Shown: positions 1-6,803, counted from the first letter of the stretch. The stretch: 33,464 nt of DNA from Nautiliaceae bacterium (GCA_027038555.1 JALVVX010000006.1:30799-64262), one strand, 5' to 3'. Program-made: numbers and translations. The notes: a model not told the origin generated them from the sequence alone.

Positions 1-81
1 AAAGGAAAAAGCAAAAAAACAGCTCAGCAAGAAGGCGCAAGACTGACTATTGAAAAGCTTAAAAAAGAGCTTGGGATTTAG
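1..81 (+). CDS. rnc: Ribonuclease III, C-terminal end (partial)
   Basis: Only the last 26 codons are present, ending in TAG at 79-81. The peptide contains GKSKKTAQQEGARLTIEKLK, which resembles the final helix of the double-stranded-RNA-binding domain at the C-terminus of RNase III (the GKSKKxAxxxAA pattern). RNase III cleaves double-stranded RNA in rRNA and mRNA maturation. The identification is helped by the neighbour: in Campylobacter, rnc directly precedes aroC. The catalytic domain lies outside the window, so the call rests on one short motif plus gene order. The stop codon is followed directly by an octamer repeat array. Confidence 0.75.
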   Translation, partial: KGKSKKTAQQEGARLTIEKLKKELGI

Positions 82-84
82 TGA

Positions 85-156
85 ATGGGTGGATTGGTGT
101 ATGAGTGGATGAGTATATGAGTGTATGAGTGTATGGGTAGATGGGTAGATGAGGGA
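85..156 (+). repeat. Octamer tandem array downstream of rnc (C-free tract)
   Basis: Nine consecutive 8-base units lie here: ATGGGTGG, ATTGGTGT, ATGAGTGG, ATGAGTAT, ATGAGTGT twice, ATGGGTAG twice and ATGAGGGA. They start four bases after the rnc stop codon. The array continues into a purine-rich stretch (157-178). The whole span 71-192 has no C on this strand. Related arrays follow moaD, moeA and nspC. Function is unknown. Confidence 0.85.
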
Positions 157-210
157 GAAGGGAGAAGAGTGGGGAGTGTTGAGTTAATTTAACAGTGCAA
201 AAGGAAAGTA

Positions 211-1284
211 ATGTTTAACAGTTTTGGAGAAATATTTAGATTTACAACTTTTGGGGAATCACATGGAAAGGCAATCGGTTGTGTTGTTGATGGAGTACCT
301 GCCGGTATAGAATTTGACGAAAAGTTTTTAGTAAATGAACTTGATAGAAGAAGACCGGGCAAAAACAGATTTGCAACCCAGCGTAAAGAATCGGATACTC
401 CGGAAGTTTTAAGCGGTGTGTTTGAAGGAAAAACAACAGGGACTCCAATTGCCATAGTGATTTTCAATAAAGACCAAAAAAGTAAGGATTATTCAAATAT
501 AAAAGATATATTCCGTCCGGGGCATGCCGATTTTACTTATTTTCACAAATACGGCATAAGAGATTACAGAGGCGGCGGCAGAAGTTCGGCAAGGGAGACC
601 GCCGCAAGGGTTGCGGCTGGGGCTGTTGCTAAAATGATTTTAAAAGAATTTGATATAGAAATTGAAGCGGGGACTGTGGAAATTGCCGGTGTAAGGGCTG
701 AAAAGCTTGATTTTGAATATGCGAAAAACTCTCCTCTTTTTGCACTAGATAGTGAGATTGAGAAAAAATGGATAGAAATTATTGATAAAGCAAGAAATGA
801 GCATAATTCACTCGGAGGCGTTGTGAAACTAAAAATTAAAAATCTGCCAATTGGACTTGGAGAGCCGGTTTATTATAAACTTGATAATGTCTTGGCAAGT
901 GCGATGGTAAGTATAAATGCGGTAAAAGGCGTTTATATCGGTAATACCGAGGCTCATAAACTTACAGGTCTTGAAAATAACGACGAGATTAGCAAAGACG
1001 GATTTTTAAGCAACAATTCAGGCGGAGTGCTTGGAGGGATAAGCAACGGTGAAGATGTTGAGATTGAAATATACTTTAAACCAACCCCTTCAATTTTTAA
1101 ACCTCAAAAATCAGTCGATATAAACGGCAATGAAGTTGAGGTAAACTTAAAAGGCAGACACGATCCTATTGTGGCAATCAGAGGTTCTGTCGTAGCAGAA
1201 GCTATGGCGGCATGTGTTGTTGCCGATATGCTTATGTTAAACGCCACAAGGACAATTGAGAGATTAAAAAAAGTTTATCAGTAA
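211..1284 (+). CDS. aroC: Chorismate synthase
   Basis: This enzyme converts 5-enolpyruvylshikimate-3-phosphate to chorismate, the last shikimate step, using reduced FMN in the cytoplasm. The 357-residue protein has the family signatures. TTFGESHG lies near residue 12, with the conserved His at 18. A basic RRRPGKNRFATQR stretch is followed by SDTPEVLSGVFEG and TTGTPI. Then come RPGHADFTY, YRGGGRSSARETAARVAAG and the C-terminal KGRHDPI region. Length is normal. The ATG at 211 has a good ribosome binding site (AAAGGA, 4-5 bases upstream). The upstream gene is rnc, and the repeat-filled gap shows no clear promoter, so co-transcription is likely. The 3' end overlaps the convergent cupin gene by 7 bases. 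Chorismate is the substrate of the MqnA homologue encoded just beyond on the other strand. Confidence 0.97.
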   Translation: MFNSFGEIFRFTTFGESHGKAIGCVVDGVPAGIEFDEKFLVNELDRRRPGKNRFATQRKESDTPEVLSGVFEGKTTGTPIAIVIFNKDQKSKDYSNIKDIFRPGHADFTYFHKYGIRDYRGGGRSSARETAARVAAGAVAKMILKEFDIEIEAGTVEIAGVRAEKLDFEYAKNSPLFALDSEIEKKWIEIIDKARNEHNSLGGVVKLKIKNLPIGLGEPVYYKLDNVLASAMVSINAVKGVYIGNTEAHKLTGLENNDEISKDGFLSNNSGGVLGGISNGEDVEIEIYFKPTPSIFKPQKSVDINGNEVEVNLKGRHDPIVAIRGSVVAEAMAACVVADMLMLNATRTIERLKKVYQ

Positions 1285-1577
1285 ATATGTACAGCAAGCC
1301 AGATGGCGATTTTTTTGGTTTTTAGAAGTGTATGAGGAGTATTTGCCGGGATAAATAGATAATCTCCGGCTTTTAACTTTTTAATTTCTCCGTTTATTTC
1401 TATTTTGGCACAGCCTTTAAGCAATACTACAAATTCATCTTCTTTTTGAATAAATTTTTGAGGTGTTTTAAGTGTATTTGAGACTATTTTTTTGATTTCA
1501 ACGTTTTTATGTTTTAGAAGAGTTTCAAAAACTTCACTGTCAATTTCTGGCAGGTTTTTTATGTCGAATAAGTTCAT
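1278..1577 (-). CDS. Small cupin-domain protein
   Basis: This 99-residue protein is a single cupin barrel. The second half carries the typical pattern: EDEFVVLLKGCAKIEI, then LKAGDYLFIPANTPHTL. That gives a G-x5-P-x4-H type motif 2 (G71, P77, H82 approximately). Motif 1 is degenerate, with no HxH, so metal binding is uncertain. The substrate cannot be told. The ATG at 1577 has a clear binding site (AAGGA) on the minus strand. It lies 38 bases inside the 3' end of mqnA, so the two genes are probably co-transcribed and coupled. The stop codon overlaps the end of convergent aroC. Small cupins of this kind are common in Campylobacterota and mostly uncharacterised. Confidence 0.85.
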   Translation of the reverse strand: MNLFDIKNLPEIDSEVFETLLKHKNVEIKKIVSNTLKTPQKFIQKEDEFVVLLKGCAKIEINGEIKKLKAGDYLFIPANTPHTLLKTKKIAIWLAVHIY

Positions 1578-2175
1578 CTTTTTTCCTTAAAAACATTTTC
1601 AGTGATTTTTTTTCTCTCCATCCCATTTTGTAATAAATTATCTTATCAAGATACTCTTTTGCCTCTTTATATGAAATGCCAAGGCTTGAAGCATATTTTT
1701 TGAGTGTAACATAAGGGATTTTCTGTTTTTTTTGTAAAAATTCGTTTATAAGTTTTTCATATTTTTCGTAGTTTTTATTTACGCAAAATCTTGCAAATAC
1801 AAAGGGAAGTTTGTGTTTTTGATGCCACTCTTTTGCCAAATCAATGCAGTTTTTTTCTCTGAACGCCTTATCTCCTATAATTACTTTTCCTTTGATATTT
1901 AAAATCTCAGCTAAAATATTTGAAGTTGCCGATTCGCTGTCTAAGCCTTTTCCGGGACATACAAGGACTGTTTTTACTTTTTTATTCGCAATTATTCCGA
2001 TATCAAAACATTTTTTGTTTTTGGATTTGACGGATGATATGAAAGCGGCATCAATTTTTCTTTTTTCAAACATTTCATTTATTGTACTTGGGACGCCTTT
2101 TTTTATTTTTATATGCTTTTTTTTCAAAAATTGATAAAATGGCAAAAGATTTAAATAATCAATATGACCTAACAT
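1540..2175 (-). CDS. mqnA: Chorismate dehydratase (futalosine menaquinone pathway)
   Basis: MqnA converts chorismate to 3-[(1-carboxyvinyl)oxy]benzoate, the entry step of the futalosine route to menaquinone. The 211-residue protein begins with the family pattern GHIDYLNLLPFY. It then shows GVPSTINEMF and DAAFISSVKS, the ligand-binding residues of this periplasmic-binding-protein-like fold. Next come a CPGKG segment and a C-terminal helical part (YVTLKKYASSLGISYKEAKEYL) typical of MqnA/MqnD-family proteins. It is shorter than the roughly 270 residues of well-studied MqnA proteins, mainly in the middle, so it may be a compact version. The ATG at 2175 is preceded by AAAAAGG. It is transcribed away from moaD and shares its 3' end with the cupin gene. 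Campylobacterota are known to use this pathway. Confidence 0.85.
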   Translation of the reverse strand: MLGHIDYLNLLPFYQFLKKKHIKIKKGVPSTINEMFEKRKIDAAFISSVKSKNKKCFDIGIIANKKVKTVLVCPGKGLDSESATSNILAEILNIKGKVIIGDKAFREKNCIDLAKEWHQKHKLPFVFARFCVNKNYEKYEKLINEFLQKKQKIPYVTLKKYASSLGISYKEAKEYLDKIIYYKMGWREKKSLKMFLRKKDELIRHKKPARN

Positions 2176-2214
2176 AAAAACCTTTTTATTGGAATTTTAA
2201 CATAAGGATTGCAA

Positions 2215-2436
2215 ATGGTGAGTGTGGAATTTTTAGGACCGATTCAAATCGATAAAAAAGAATTTGATGTAAAAAGTGTAAGAGAGCTAAAAGATGAGCT
2301 TTATAAAATACCGGAACTTGAAGATTGGCTTATTAGCTGTGCTATTGCTGTAAATGATAAAATTATCCAAAATCTTGACACACCTCTTAAAGACGGTGAT
2401 AAAGTGGTTTTACTGCCGCCGGTCTGCGGGGGATGA
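2215..2436 (+). CDS. moaD: Molybdopterin synthase sulfur carrier subunit
   Basis: The 73-residue beta-grasp (ubiquitin-like) protein ends in VCGG. The C-terminal Gly-Gly is thiocarboxylated and donates sulfur to precursor Z (cyclic pyranopterin monophosphate) inside MoaE. The middle carries VNDKIIQ and the LKDGDKVVLLPPV stretch typical of MoaD/ThiS proteins. The ATG at 2215 sits 6 bases after AAGGA, so I prefer it to an upstream in-frame TTG at 2209. The stop codon TGA lies inside the first unit of an octamer repeat, so the array begins exactly at the functional C-terminus. moaE follows. The promoter probably lies within the 5' part of divergent mqnA. Confidence 0.95.
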   Translation: MVSVEFLGPIQIDKKEFDVKSVRELKDELYKIPELEDWLISCAIAVNDKIIQNLDTPLKDGDKVVLLPPVCGG

Positions 2437-2490
2437 GTGGTAGATGAGTGATGAGTGTATGGGTGAATGAGTAAATGGGTAAATGGGTGA
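2433..2490 (+). repeat. Octamer array overlapping the moaD stop codon
   Basis: The units are ATGAGTGG, a TAG spacer, a 7-base ATGAGTG, then ATGAGTGT, ATGGGTGA, ATGAGTAA, ATGGGTAA and ATGGGTGA. The first unit contains the moaD stop codon. The strand has no C from 2428 to 2582, a 155-base run that crosses the stop of moaD and the start of moaE. The opening GAGTGGTAGATGAGTG matches the array after nspC. Confidence 0.85.
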
Positions 2491-2520
2491 GTAGTGGGGA
2501 GTTTTGAGTTTAATTAATGA

Positions 2521-2555
2521 AATGGAGAATTGAGAATGGAGAGTGGAAAATTAAA
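2521..2555 (+). repeat. Heptamer array before and within the moaE start
   Basis: Five 7-base units are visible: AATGGAG, AATTGAG, AATGGAG, AGTGGAA and AATTAAA. The first unit supplies a GGAG ribosome binding site. The third contains an ATG (2536) that can start moaE. The same AATGGAG unit occurs four times inside alaS at 20637-20664. Confidence 0.8.
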
Positions 2556-3000
2556 TAATATGGTTTTGGAGATATATAAAGGCGGAGTGCCTGTAATGGA
2601 TGTGTTAAACAGGTGGTATGATGAGTTTAAGCTTGAAGGATATGGAGCAATGATACCGTTTATCGGGATTGTAAGACCTGATAACGGCATTGATGGGCTT
2701 AGTTTTGATTTGTATCTGCCGCTCCTTACCGAGTGGTTTAAAAAATGGCAAAATCTCCCTGATGCTAAAATCACAATGGCGCACAGCTTTGGCGATGTAA
2801 TGGTAGGTGAGACAAGTTTTTTATGCGCCGTTTATACAAAACATAGGCGCGAAGGATTTAAATATTTAGAAGAATTTGTAGAGGATTTCAAAGCAAATGC
2901 CCCTATTTGGAAGTATGATTTAAAAAACGGAAAAAGAATTTTTGCAAGTGACAGGGCAAAGCCGCTGCCTCAGGCTGGAATTTTAATGGAGAATAAATGA
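2536..3000 (+). CDS. moaE: Molybdopterin synthase catalytic subunit
   Basis: MoaE inserts sulfur from two MoaD thiocarboxylates into the pterin precursor to give molybdopterin. The sequence shows LEIYKGGVPVMDVLNRWY at the N-terminus and AMIPFIGIVRPDN. AHSFGDVMVGE follows, then the catalytic Lys region NAPIWKYDL, and KPLPQAGI near the end. Two starts are possible. The ATG at 2536 has GGAG eight bases upstream, supplied by the heptamer repeat, and gives 154 residues with a repeat-derived N-terminus (MESGKLNN). The ATG at 2560 gives a more standard 146-residue protein but a poorer binding site. I list the former. The stop overlaps the next gene by ATGA. Confidence 0.93.
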   Translation: MESGKLNNMVLEIYKGGVPVMDVLNRWYDEFKLEGYGAMIPFIGIVRPDNGIDGLSFDLYLPLLTEWFKKWQNLPDAKITMAHSFGDVMVGETSFLCAVYTKHRREGFKYLEEFVEDFKANAPIWKYDLKNGKRIFASDRAKPLPQAGILMENK

Positions 3001-3398
3001 GTTATAAAAAGTGGGATATTGTAAGTGTTGATTTTGGAATTAGTACAAATTTAATAGATGAAAAAGAAATTTTTACAAAAAGTAAAATTATTGAAAAGAA
3101 AGGTATAAATTTTAATAAAGAATTTAGCTTATTGCATATTGCAATTGTAATTAGTCCTTCTTTTTTAAATAAAAAAGGAAAATTATTAGTTATTCCTATT
3201 ACCTCTTTTAATCCTGAAAAACATAGTCCTGATTTTTTAAATCATTTTGTTTTGTATAAAAATTTAAAAAATGATAGTGTTTTGGTCTTAAATGAAATTA
3301 GAAGTATTGATGAGGGAAGAATTGTAAAGAAACATAATTTTCATTTAAAGGATATTCACAAAAAAGTGATACAAGAAAAATTGCCTAAAATATTGTAG
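2997..3398 (+). CDS. MazF/PemK-like toxin-family protein, no partner antitoxin
   Basis: The 133-residue protein resembles the PemK/MazF fold (type II toxin endoribonucleases). It has a KKWDIVSVDFG opening strand, then HIAIVISPSFLN, then LVIPITS followed by a His (SFNPEKHSP). It ends with VLVLNEIRSIDEGRIVKK, which matches the family's late conserved block (IRxIDxxRL). The usual RPxLVIS arginine is not obvious, because the position before AIVIS reads LLH, so ribonuclease activity is uncertain. The start codon overlaps the moaE stop (ATGA), so translation is coupled. The gene is visibly more AT-rich than moaE and moeA. No antitoxin-sized gene adjoins it on either side. It looks like a later insertion between two molybdopterin genes. 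Family assignment is moderately sure; function is not. Confidence 0.7.
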   Translation: MSYKKWDIVSVDFGISTNLIDEKEIFTKSKIIEKKGINFNKEFSLLHIAIVISPSFLNKKGKLLVIPITSFNPEKHSPDFLNHFVLYKNLKNDSVLVLNEIRSIDEGRIVKKHNFHLKDIHKKVIQEKLPKIL

Positions 3399-3433
3399 AC
3401 CCACAAAGGGGTAAAAACGATAATTAAATTTAT

Positions 3434-3439
3434 TATAAT
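3434..3439 (+). promoter_or_regulatory. Probable -10 element for moeA
   Basis: A perfect TATAAT lies about 20 bases before the moeA start, in the only real gap between the MazF-like gene and moeA. No -35 is evident, which is normal for Campylobacterota sigma-70 promoters. It would let moeA be expressed independently of the toxin-like gene. Confidence 0.45.
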
Positions 3440-3459
3440 ACATTTTAAAGGAAATGTCA

Positions 3460-4656
3460 ATGGCGCATATTAGCTTTGAAGAATCTATAAAAATTTTAAA
3501 TGAAAATCTTCCGGGTATGAAAGGAAGTGAAAAAGTATTTTTAAGTGATGCTCTAAACAGGGTTTTGGCAAAAGATATTATTGCTAAATATGATAATCCG
3601 TATATGCCAACAGCCTCAATGGACGGATATGCGATAAATTATGATGATATCGACGGTGAGATTAAAATTATTGGCAAAAATCCGGCAGGGCATTTTGATA
3701 TTAAAGAAATTAAAAGAGGTGAGAGTGTTAAAACATATACGGGTTCTTTTATGCCAAAAGGCGCTGATACGCTTGTGCCAATTGAAAATGTGGAAGATAA
3801 AGACAACAGACTTATAATAAAAGAAAAGGTTGAGAGAGGCTTTTCCGTACGACCTGTCGGGGAGGATTTTAAAAAAGGTGAAGTTTTAATAAAAAAAGGC
3901 ACACTTCTTAAAACCGGGGAAATTGGGGTTTTAGCATCTCTTGGAATACCTGTGGTTGATGTGGTTAAAAAGCCTATTGTTTCAATTCTCGCCACCGGAG
4001 AGGAAGTTGTGGATTTAGATGATGAGTTTGAAATGGGACAGATTAGAAGCTCAAACAACTATACACTTACAGCCCTTGGAAAATCTTTTGGTTTTGAAGC
4101 GATTAATTTAGGAATTGCCGGTGATGATAAAGAAAAAATAAAATCAAAACTTCTTGATGCTCTAAAAACCAGCGATGTAGTGGTAACCACAGGGGGAGTA
4201 AGTGTAGGGGATTTTGATTTTGTAAAAGAGATAACGGGTGAATTTGACGTTTTATTTCACGGAGTAAATATTAAACCGGGACAATGGATTATGATAGCTA
4301 AATCAGGTGATAAATTTATAGTATCACTCCCCGGATTCCCGTACAGTTCTTTTGTAACGTTTCTTTTGTATGTAGTACCTATTTTGGAAAGTTTGGAAAA
4401 TAAAAAAGTGCTTAAAAAAATTAAAGCGAGACTAAAACACGAATTTGTCAAAAAATTCAAAAAATATCAGTTTGTTGCGGTAAATATTGAGTTTAACGGT
4501 GAATTTTATGTTGATACAATAGGCAAAAAACAGGGAAGCAGTGGAATACTTACGAATTTAATAAAAAACAGAGCCTTAATGTGTTTAGATGAGGGACTTT
4601 ATACGCTTAAAGCCGGTGAAATGGTAGATGTTTTAGTTTATGAGAGGATTGTGTAG
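3460..4656 (+). CDS. moeA: Molybdopterin molybdenumtransferase
   Basis: MoeA inserts molybdate (or tungstate) into adenylylated molybdopterin to make the active cofactor. The 398-residue protein has the characteristic MPTASMDGYA segment near residue 50. It also has TGSFMPKGADTLVPIE, VRPVGEDFKKGE, SILATGEEVVD and GQIRSSN. The MoaB/Mog-like domain follows with TTGGVSVGDFDFVKE, KPGQW and LPGFPYSS, and then a C-terminal beta domain. The ATG at 3460 lies seven bases after AAAGGA. An in-frame ATG at 3454 is too close to that site to be used. A TATAAT lies upstream. An octamer array begins right after the TAG stop. With moaD and moaE it serves molybdo- or tungstoenzymes such as nitrate reductase or formate dehydrogenase, which are not in the window. 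Confidence 0.96.
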   Translation: MAHISFEESIKILNENLPGMKGSEKVFLSDALNRVLAKDIIAKYDNPYMPTASMDGYAINYDDIDGEIKIIGKNPAGHFDIKEIKRGESVKTYTGSFMPKGADTLVPIENVEDKDNRLIIKEKVERGFSVRPVGEDFKKGEVLIKKGTLLKTGEIGVLASLGIPVVDVVKKPIVSILATGEEVVDLDDEFEMGQIRSSNNYTLTALGKSFGFEAINLGIAGDDKEKIKSKLLDALKTSDVVVTTGGVSVGDFDFVKEITGEFDVLFHGVNIKPGQWIMIAKSGDKFIVSLPGFPYSSFVTFLLYVVPILESLENKKVLKKIKARLKHEFVKKFKKYQFVAVNIEFNGEFYVDTIGKKQGSSGILTNLIKNRALMCLDEGLYTLKAGEMVDVLVYERIV

Positions 4657-4713
4657 AGTGGATAGGTAGATGAGTGGATGGGTGGATGTGTGGATGTGTG
4701 AATGAGTGGGTAG
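4657..4713 (+). repeat. Octamer array downstream of moeA (C-free tract)
   Basis: After AGTGGATA and a GGTAG spacer come five exact 8-base units: ATGAGTGG, ATGGGTGG, ATGTGTGG, ATGTGTGA and ATGAGTGG (4670-4709). The strand has no C from 4615 to 4756, including the end of moeA and the approach to nspC. It belongs to the same family as the arrays after rnc, moaD and nspC. Confidence 0.85.
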
Positions 4714-4759
4714 TTATGATATGTAAAATTGTATAGAAATATATATTAAAAGGATGCAA

Positions 4760-5875
4760 ATGAAACTGAAAACGCCAATGTATGTAATTGAAGAAGAAAA
4801 GCTTGAAAATAATTTAAAAATTCTTAATAATGTTCAAAAAGAAGCGGGTTGTAAAGTTTTAGTGGCTTTAAAAGGATATGCCGCGTGGGCGACTTTTGAT
4901 TTATTGGAAAAATATTTAAGCGGTGCTACGGCGAGCGGGCTTTGGGAGGCAAAACTTGGAGCGATGAAGCCTTGGGAAGTTCATACATATGCTCCTGCAT
5001 TTAAAGATGATGAAATTGATGAAATAGCAGATATTTCTCACACAGTTGTATTTAATTCATTTAATCAGCTTGAAAGATTTGAAGAAAAAGTAAAAGATAA
5101 GGCGCTTATTGGGCTTAGGGTAAATCCGGGTGTTTCGTCTGCGCCTGTTGCACTTTATGACCCGTGTGCACCTTACAGCCGTCTTGGAATAACAAAAGAG
5201 AATTTCAAAGCCGACAAATTAAAAAATGTAAGCGGACTGCATTTCCATGCACTTTGCGAACAGCTTGATGATGCATTGGAAAGAACTCTTGAAGGATTTG
5301 AGAAGAATTTCGGTGAATATCTTAAAGATATGGAATGGGTAAATTTCGGAGGAGGACATCATATTACAAGAGAAGGCTATAATGTCGATAATCTGATAAG
5401 ACTTATTAAAGAGTTTAAAAACAGATATCCAAATATTAAAGATGTTTATTTAGAACCCGGAGAAGCGGTAGGTCTTAATGCCGGATACCTTGAAGCAACA
5501 GTCCTTGATATAGTTGATAACGGTATGAAAATAGCTATTCTTGATACCTCAGCAGAAGCTCATATGCCAGATGTCCTTGCGATGCCTTATCGGCCGGTGG
5601 TAAGAGGTGCCGGGGAGCCGGGAGAGAAGAAATATACATATCGATTCGGGGGAGTTACATGTCTTGCGGGCGATGTTATAGGGGATTACAGTTTTGATGA
5701 GCCTTTAAAAATTGGTGATAGAGTGATATTTGAGGATATGGCGATTTATACGATGGTTAAAAATACGGCGTTTAACGGAATTAAATTGCCTAGTATTGTT
5801 ATTAAAAGAAAAGACGGAAGTTTTTATGTGTCAAGAGAATTTCATTATGAGGATTTCAGGGACAGACTGAGTTGA
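4760..5875 (+). CDS. nspC: Carboxynorspermidine/carboxyspermidine decarboxylase
   Basis: NspC is a PLP-dependent fold-III (alanine racemase-like) decarboxylase. It makes norspermidine or spermidine from the carboxy precursor, the alternative polyamine route used by Campylobacterota and Vibrio. The 371-residue protein has the PLP lysine in VALKGYAAW (K38) and GLRVNPGVSS. It also has LHFHALCEQ, the glycine-rich NFGGGHHITR and LEPGEAV. Near the C-terminus are DTSAEAHMPDVLAMPYRP and GVTCLAGDVIGDY, whose Cys and Asp act from the partner subunit in this family. The ATG at 4760 lies 5 bases after AAAAGGA. An in-frame ATG at 4754 overlaps that site. The stop codon TGA lies inside the first unit of an octamer array. 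Confidence 0.94.
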   Translation: MKLKTPMYVIEEEKLENNLKILNNVQKEAGCKVLVALKGYAAWATFDLLEKYLSGATASGLWEAKLGAMKPWEVHTYAPAFKDDEIDEIADISHTVVFNSFNQLERFEEKVKDKALIGLRVNPGVSSAPVALYDPCAPYSRLGITKENFKADKLKNVSGLHFHALCEQLDDALERTLEGFEKNFGEYLKDMEWVNFGGGHHITREGYNVDNLIRLIKEFKNRYPNIKDVYLEPGEAVGLNAGYLEATVLDIVDNGMKIAILDTSAEAHMPDVLAMPYRPVVRGAGEPGEKKYTYRFGGVTCLAGDVIGDYSFDEPLKIGDRVIFEDMAIYTMVKNTAFNGIKLPSIVIKRKDGSFYVSREFHYEDFRDRLS

Positions 5876-5922
5876 GTGGTAGATGAGTGGATGGGTGAAT
5901 GGATGTATGAGTAGATGGGTTG
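5872..5922 (+). repeat. Octamer array overlapping the nspC stop codon
   Basis: The units are TTGAGTGG (containing the nspC TGA), a TAG spacer, ATGAGTGG, ATGGGTGA, ATGGATGT, ATGAGTAG and ATGGGTTG. There is no C from 5868 to 5949. From about 5923 to 6020 the sequence is a purine-rich, unrecognised stretch that shows no gene. Confidence 0.83.
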
Positions 5923-6024
5923 ATGATGAAGAAATAAGTGTTTTATGTTCTTAGTTCCAAGTAGAGAGTAGAGGTGAGTTTTAGGACGGTTATATTAGTG
6001 AGAAAGTGTTAAAAAGTAATAAAC

Positions 6025-6052
6025 GGGAAACAGATGTTTCCTATTTTGTTTT
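6025..6052. terminator. Probable bidirectional terminator between nspC and the OB-fold/membrane gene
   Basis: A 6-bp stem GGAAAC/GTTTCC (6026-6031 and 6036-6041) closes a 4-base AGAT loop. It is followed by a T-rich run on the plus strand and by a T-rich run on the minus strand (the complement of AAAAAGTAATAAAC). It sits at the stop of the minus-strand gene and in the only non-overlapping convergent junction of the window. Confidence 0.5.
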
Positions 6053-6730
6053 CATAGAAAAAAATGCAATTGTCGCAATTATCCATCCTATAAATATTAA
6101 AATTCCTCCTATGAATATAATTGTTAAAATTCCGCCCCAGAAAAATGTATTTGCGGCTGTTTTAAAAAGTGTTTCGCCTGTGAGTTCGTAGATTGCCATA
6201 AATATTTTTTTGTAATAAACTCCTGTAAAAATACCAAGACCAACAAAAATCAAATAGGCTAAAAACATCAACGCCTCGGATTGATTTACAATTGCGCTGA
6301 TAAATATCGCTCCAAGAATAATTGAAAGTATTATGCCGATTATTAAAACAATCAGCCAGTTTTTAAAAATTTTTTTTGAAGGGTTTTTGTCGGATAGCTT
6401 TTTAAAAGCAATTGTAAGAAGTATAAGTCCTACAAGATAGAGTGCCATCCCGATATAAGGTATCCAGCTAAGAAGAATAAAAAGAGCTCCAAGCCCTCCG
6501 AAATATTTTATGTTTGATTCCATATTAATTGCCGTAATTAAATCTGGCTTTGGGGCTTCTAAAATATAAATGTTTTTTGCTCTGTTTTCTTCCGTTTCAA
6601 AATCGACAACCATTCCTTTTACCGGAGGTACTTTTTCTTTGAATTCACTCAAATCAAATTCATATCTTTCGCCGTCATCGCCTAAAATAATTCCCTTGTT
6701 TTCTTCAACGGTTAAAATTTTCCCTTTCAT
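6041..6730 (-). CDS. Membrane protein with N-terminal OB-fold-like domain, DUF996-like
   Basis: This 229-residue protein has two parts. Residues 1-57 look like a small cold-shock/OB-type beta barrel (MKGKILTVEENKGIILGDDG, then VPPVKGMVVDFE). Residues 68-225 carry about five hydrophobic membrane segments. The first begins ESNIKYFGGLGALFILLSWI, a pattern I associate with the DUF996 membrane family. Function is unknown. The soluble domain is expected in the cytoplasm. The ATG at 6730 follows AAGGAG closely, so I reject an extension to a TTG at 6748. A strong extended -10 lies just upstream. The gene ends in a hairpin terminator and is transcribed alone. The family name is from memory and should be treated as tentative. 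Confidence 0.75.
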   Translation of the reverse strand: MKGKILTVEENKGIILGDDGERYEFDLSEFKEKVPPVKGMVVDFETEENRAKNIYILEAPKPDLITAINMESNIKYFGGLGALFILLSWIPYIGMALYLVGLILLTIAFKKLSDKNPSKKIFKNWLIVLIIGIILSIILGAIFISAIVNQSEALMFLAYLIFVGLGIFTGVYYKKIFMAIYELTGETLFKTAANTFFWGGILTIIFIGGILIFIGWIIATIAFFSMKTK

Positions 6731-6748
6731 TTTGCTCCTTTTTTGCAA

Positions 6749-6757
6749 ATTATAGCA
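6749..6757 (-). promoter_or_regulatory. Extended -10 promoter for the OB-fold/membrane gene
   Basis: On the minus strand the sequence reads TGCTATAAT, a perfect extended -10 (TGnTATAAT). The predicted transcript would start about a dozen bases before the ATG at 6730, just ahead of AAGGAG. Confidence 0.6.
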
Positions 6758-6803
6758 GGTTTTTAATGTTTGTTTAATATTTTACTTTTATTCTCTATCT
6801 TTA

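Noticed and set aside
81-180. CRISPR array suggested by the repeats after rnc
   Set aside because: The units are 8 bases, directly adjacent and without unique spacers; no cas genes are present.
3399-3416. Possible hairpin ACCC/GGGT after the MazF-like gene
   Set aside because: The stem is only 4 bp and is followed by A residues, not T, on the plus strand; it does not look like a terminator.
3454-3459. Earlier ATG for moeA at 3454
   Set aside because: It overlaps the AAAGGA binding site, leaving almost no spacing; the ATG at 3460 is seven bases away.
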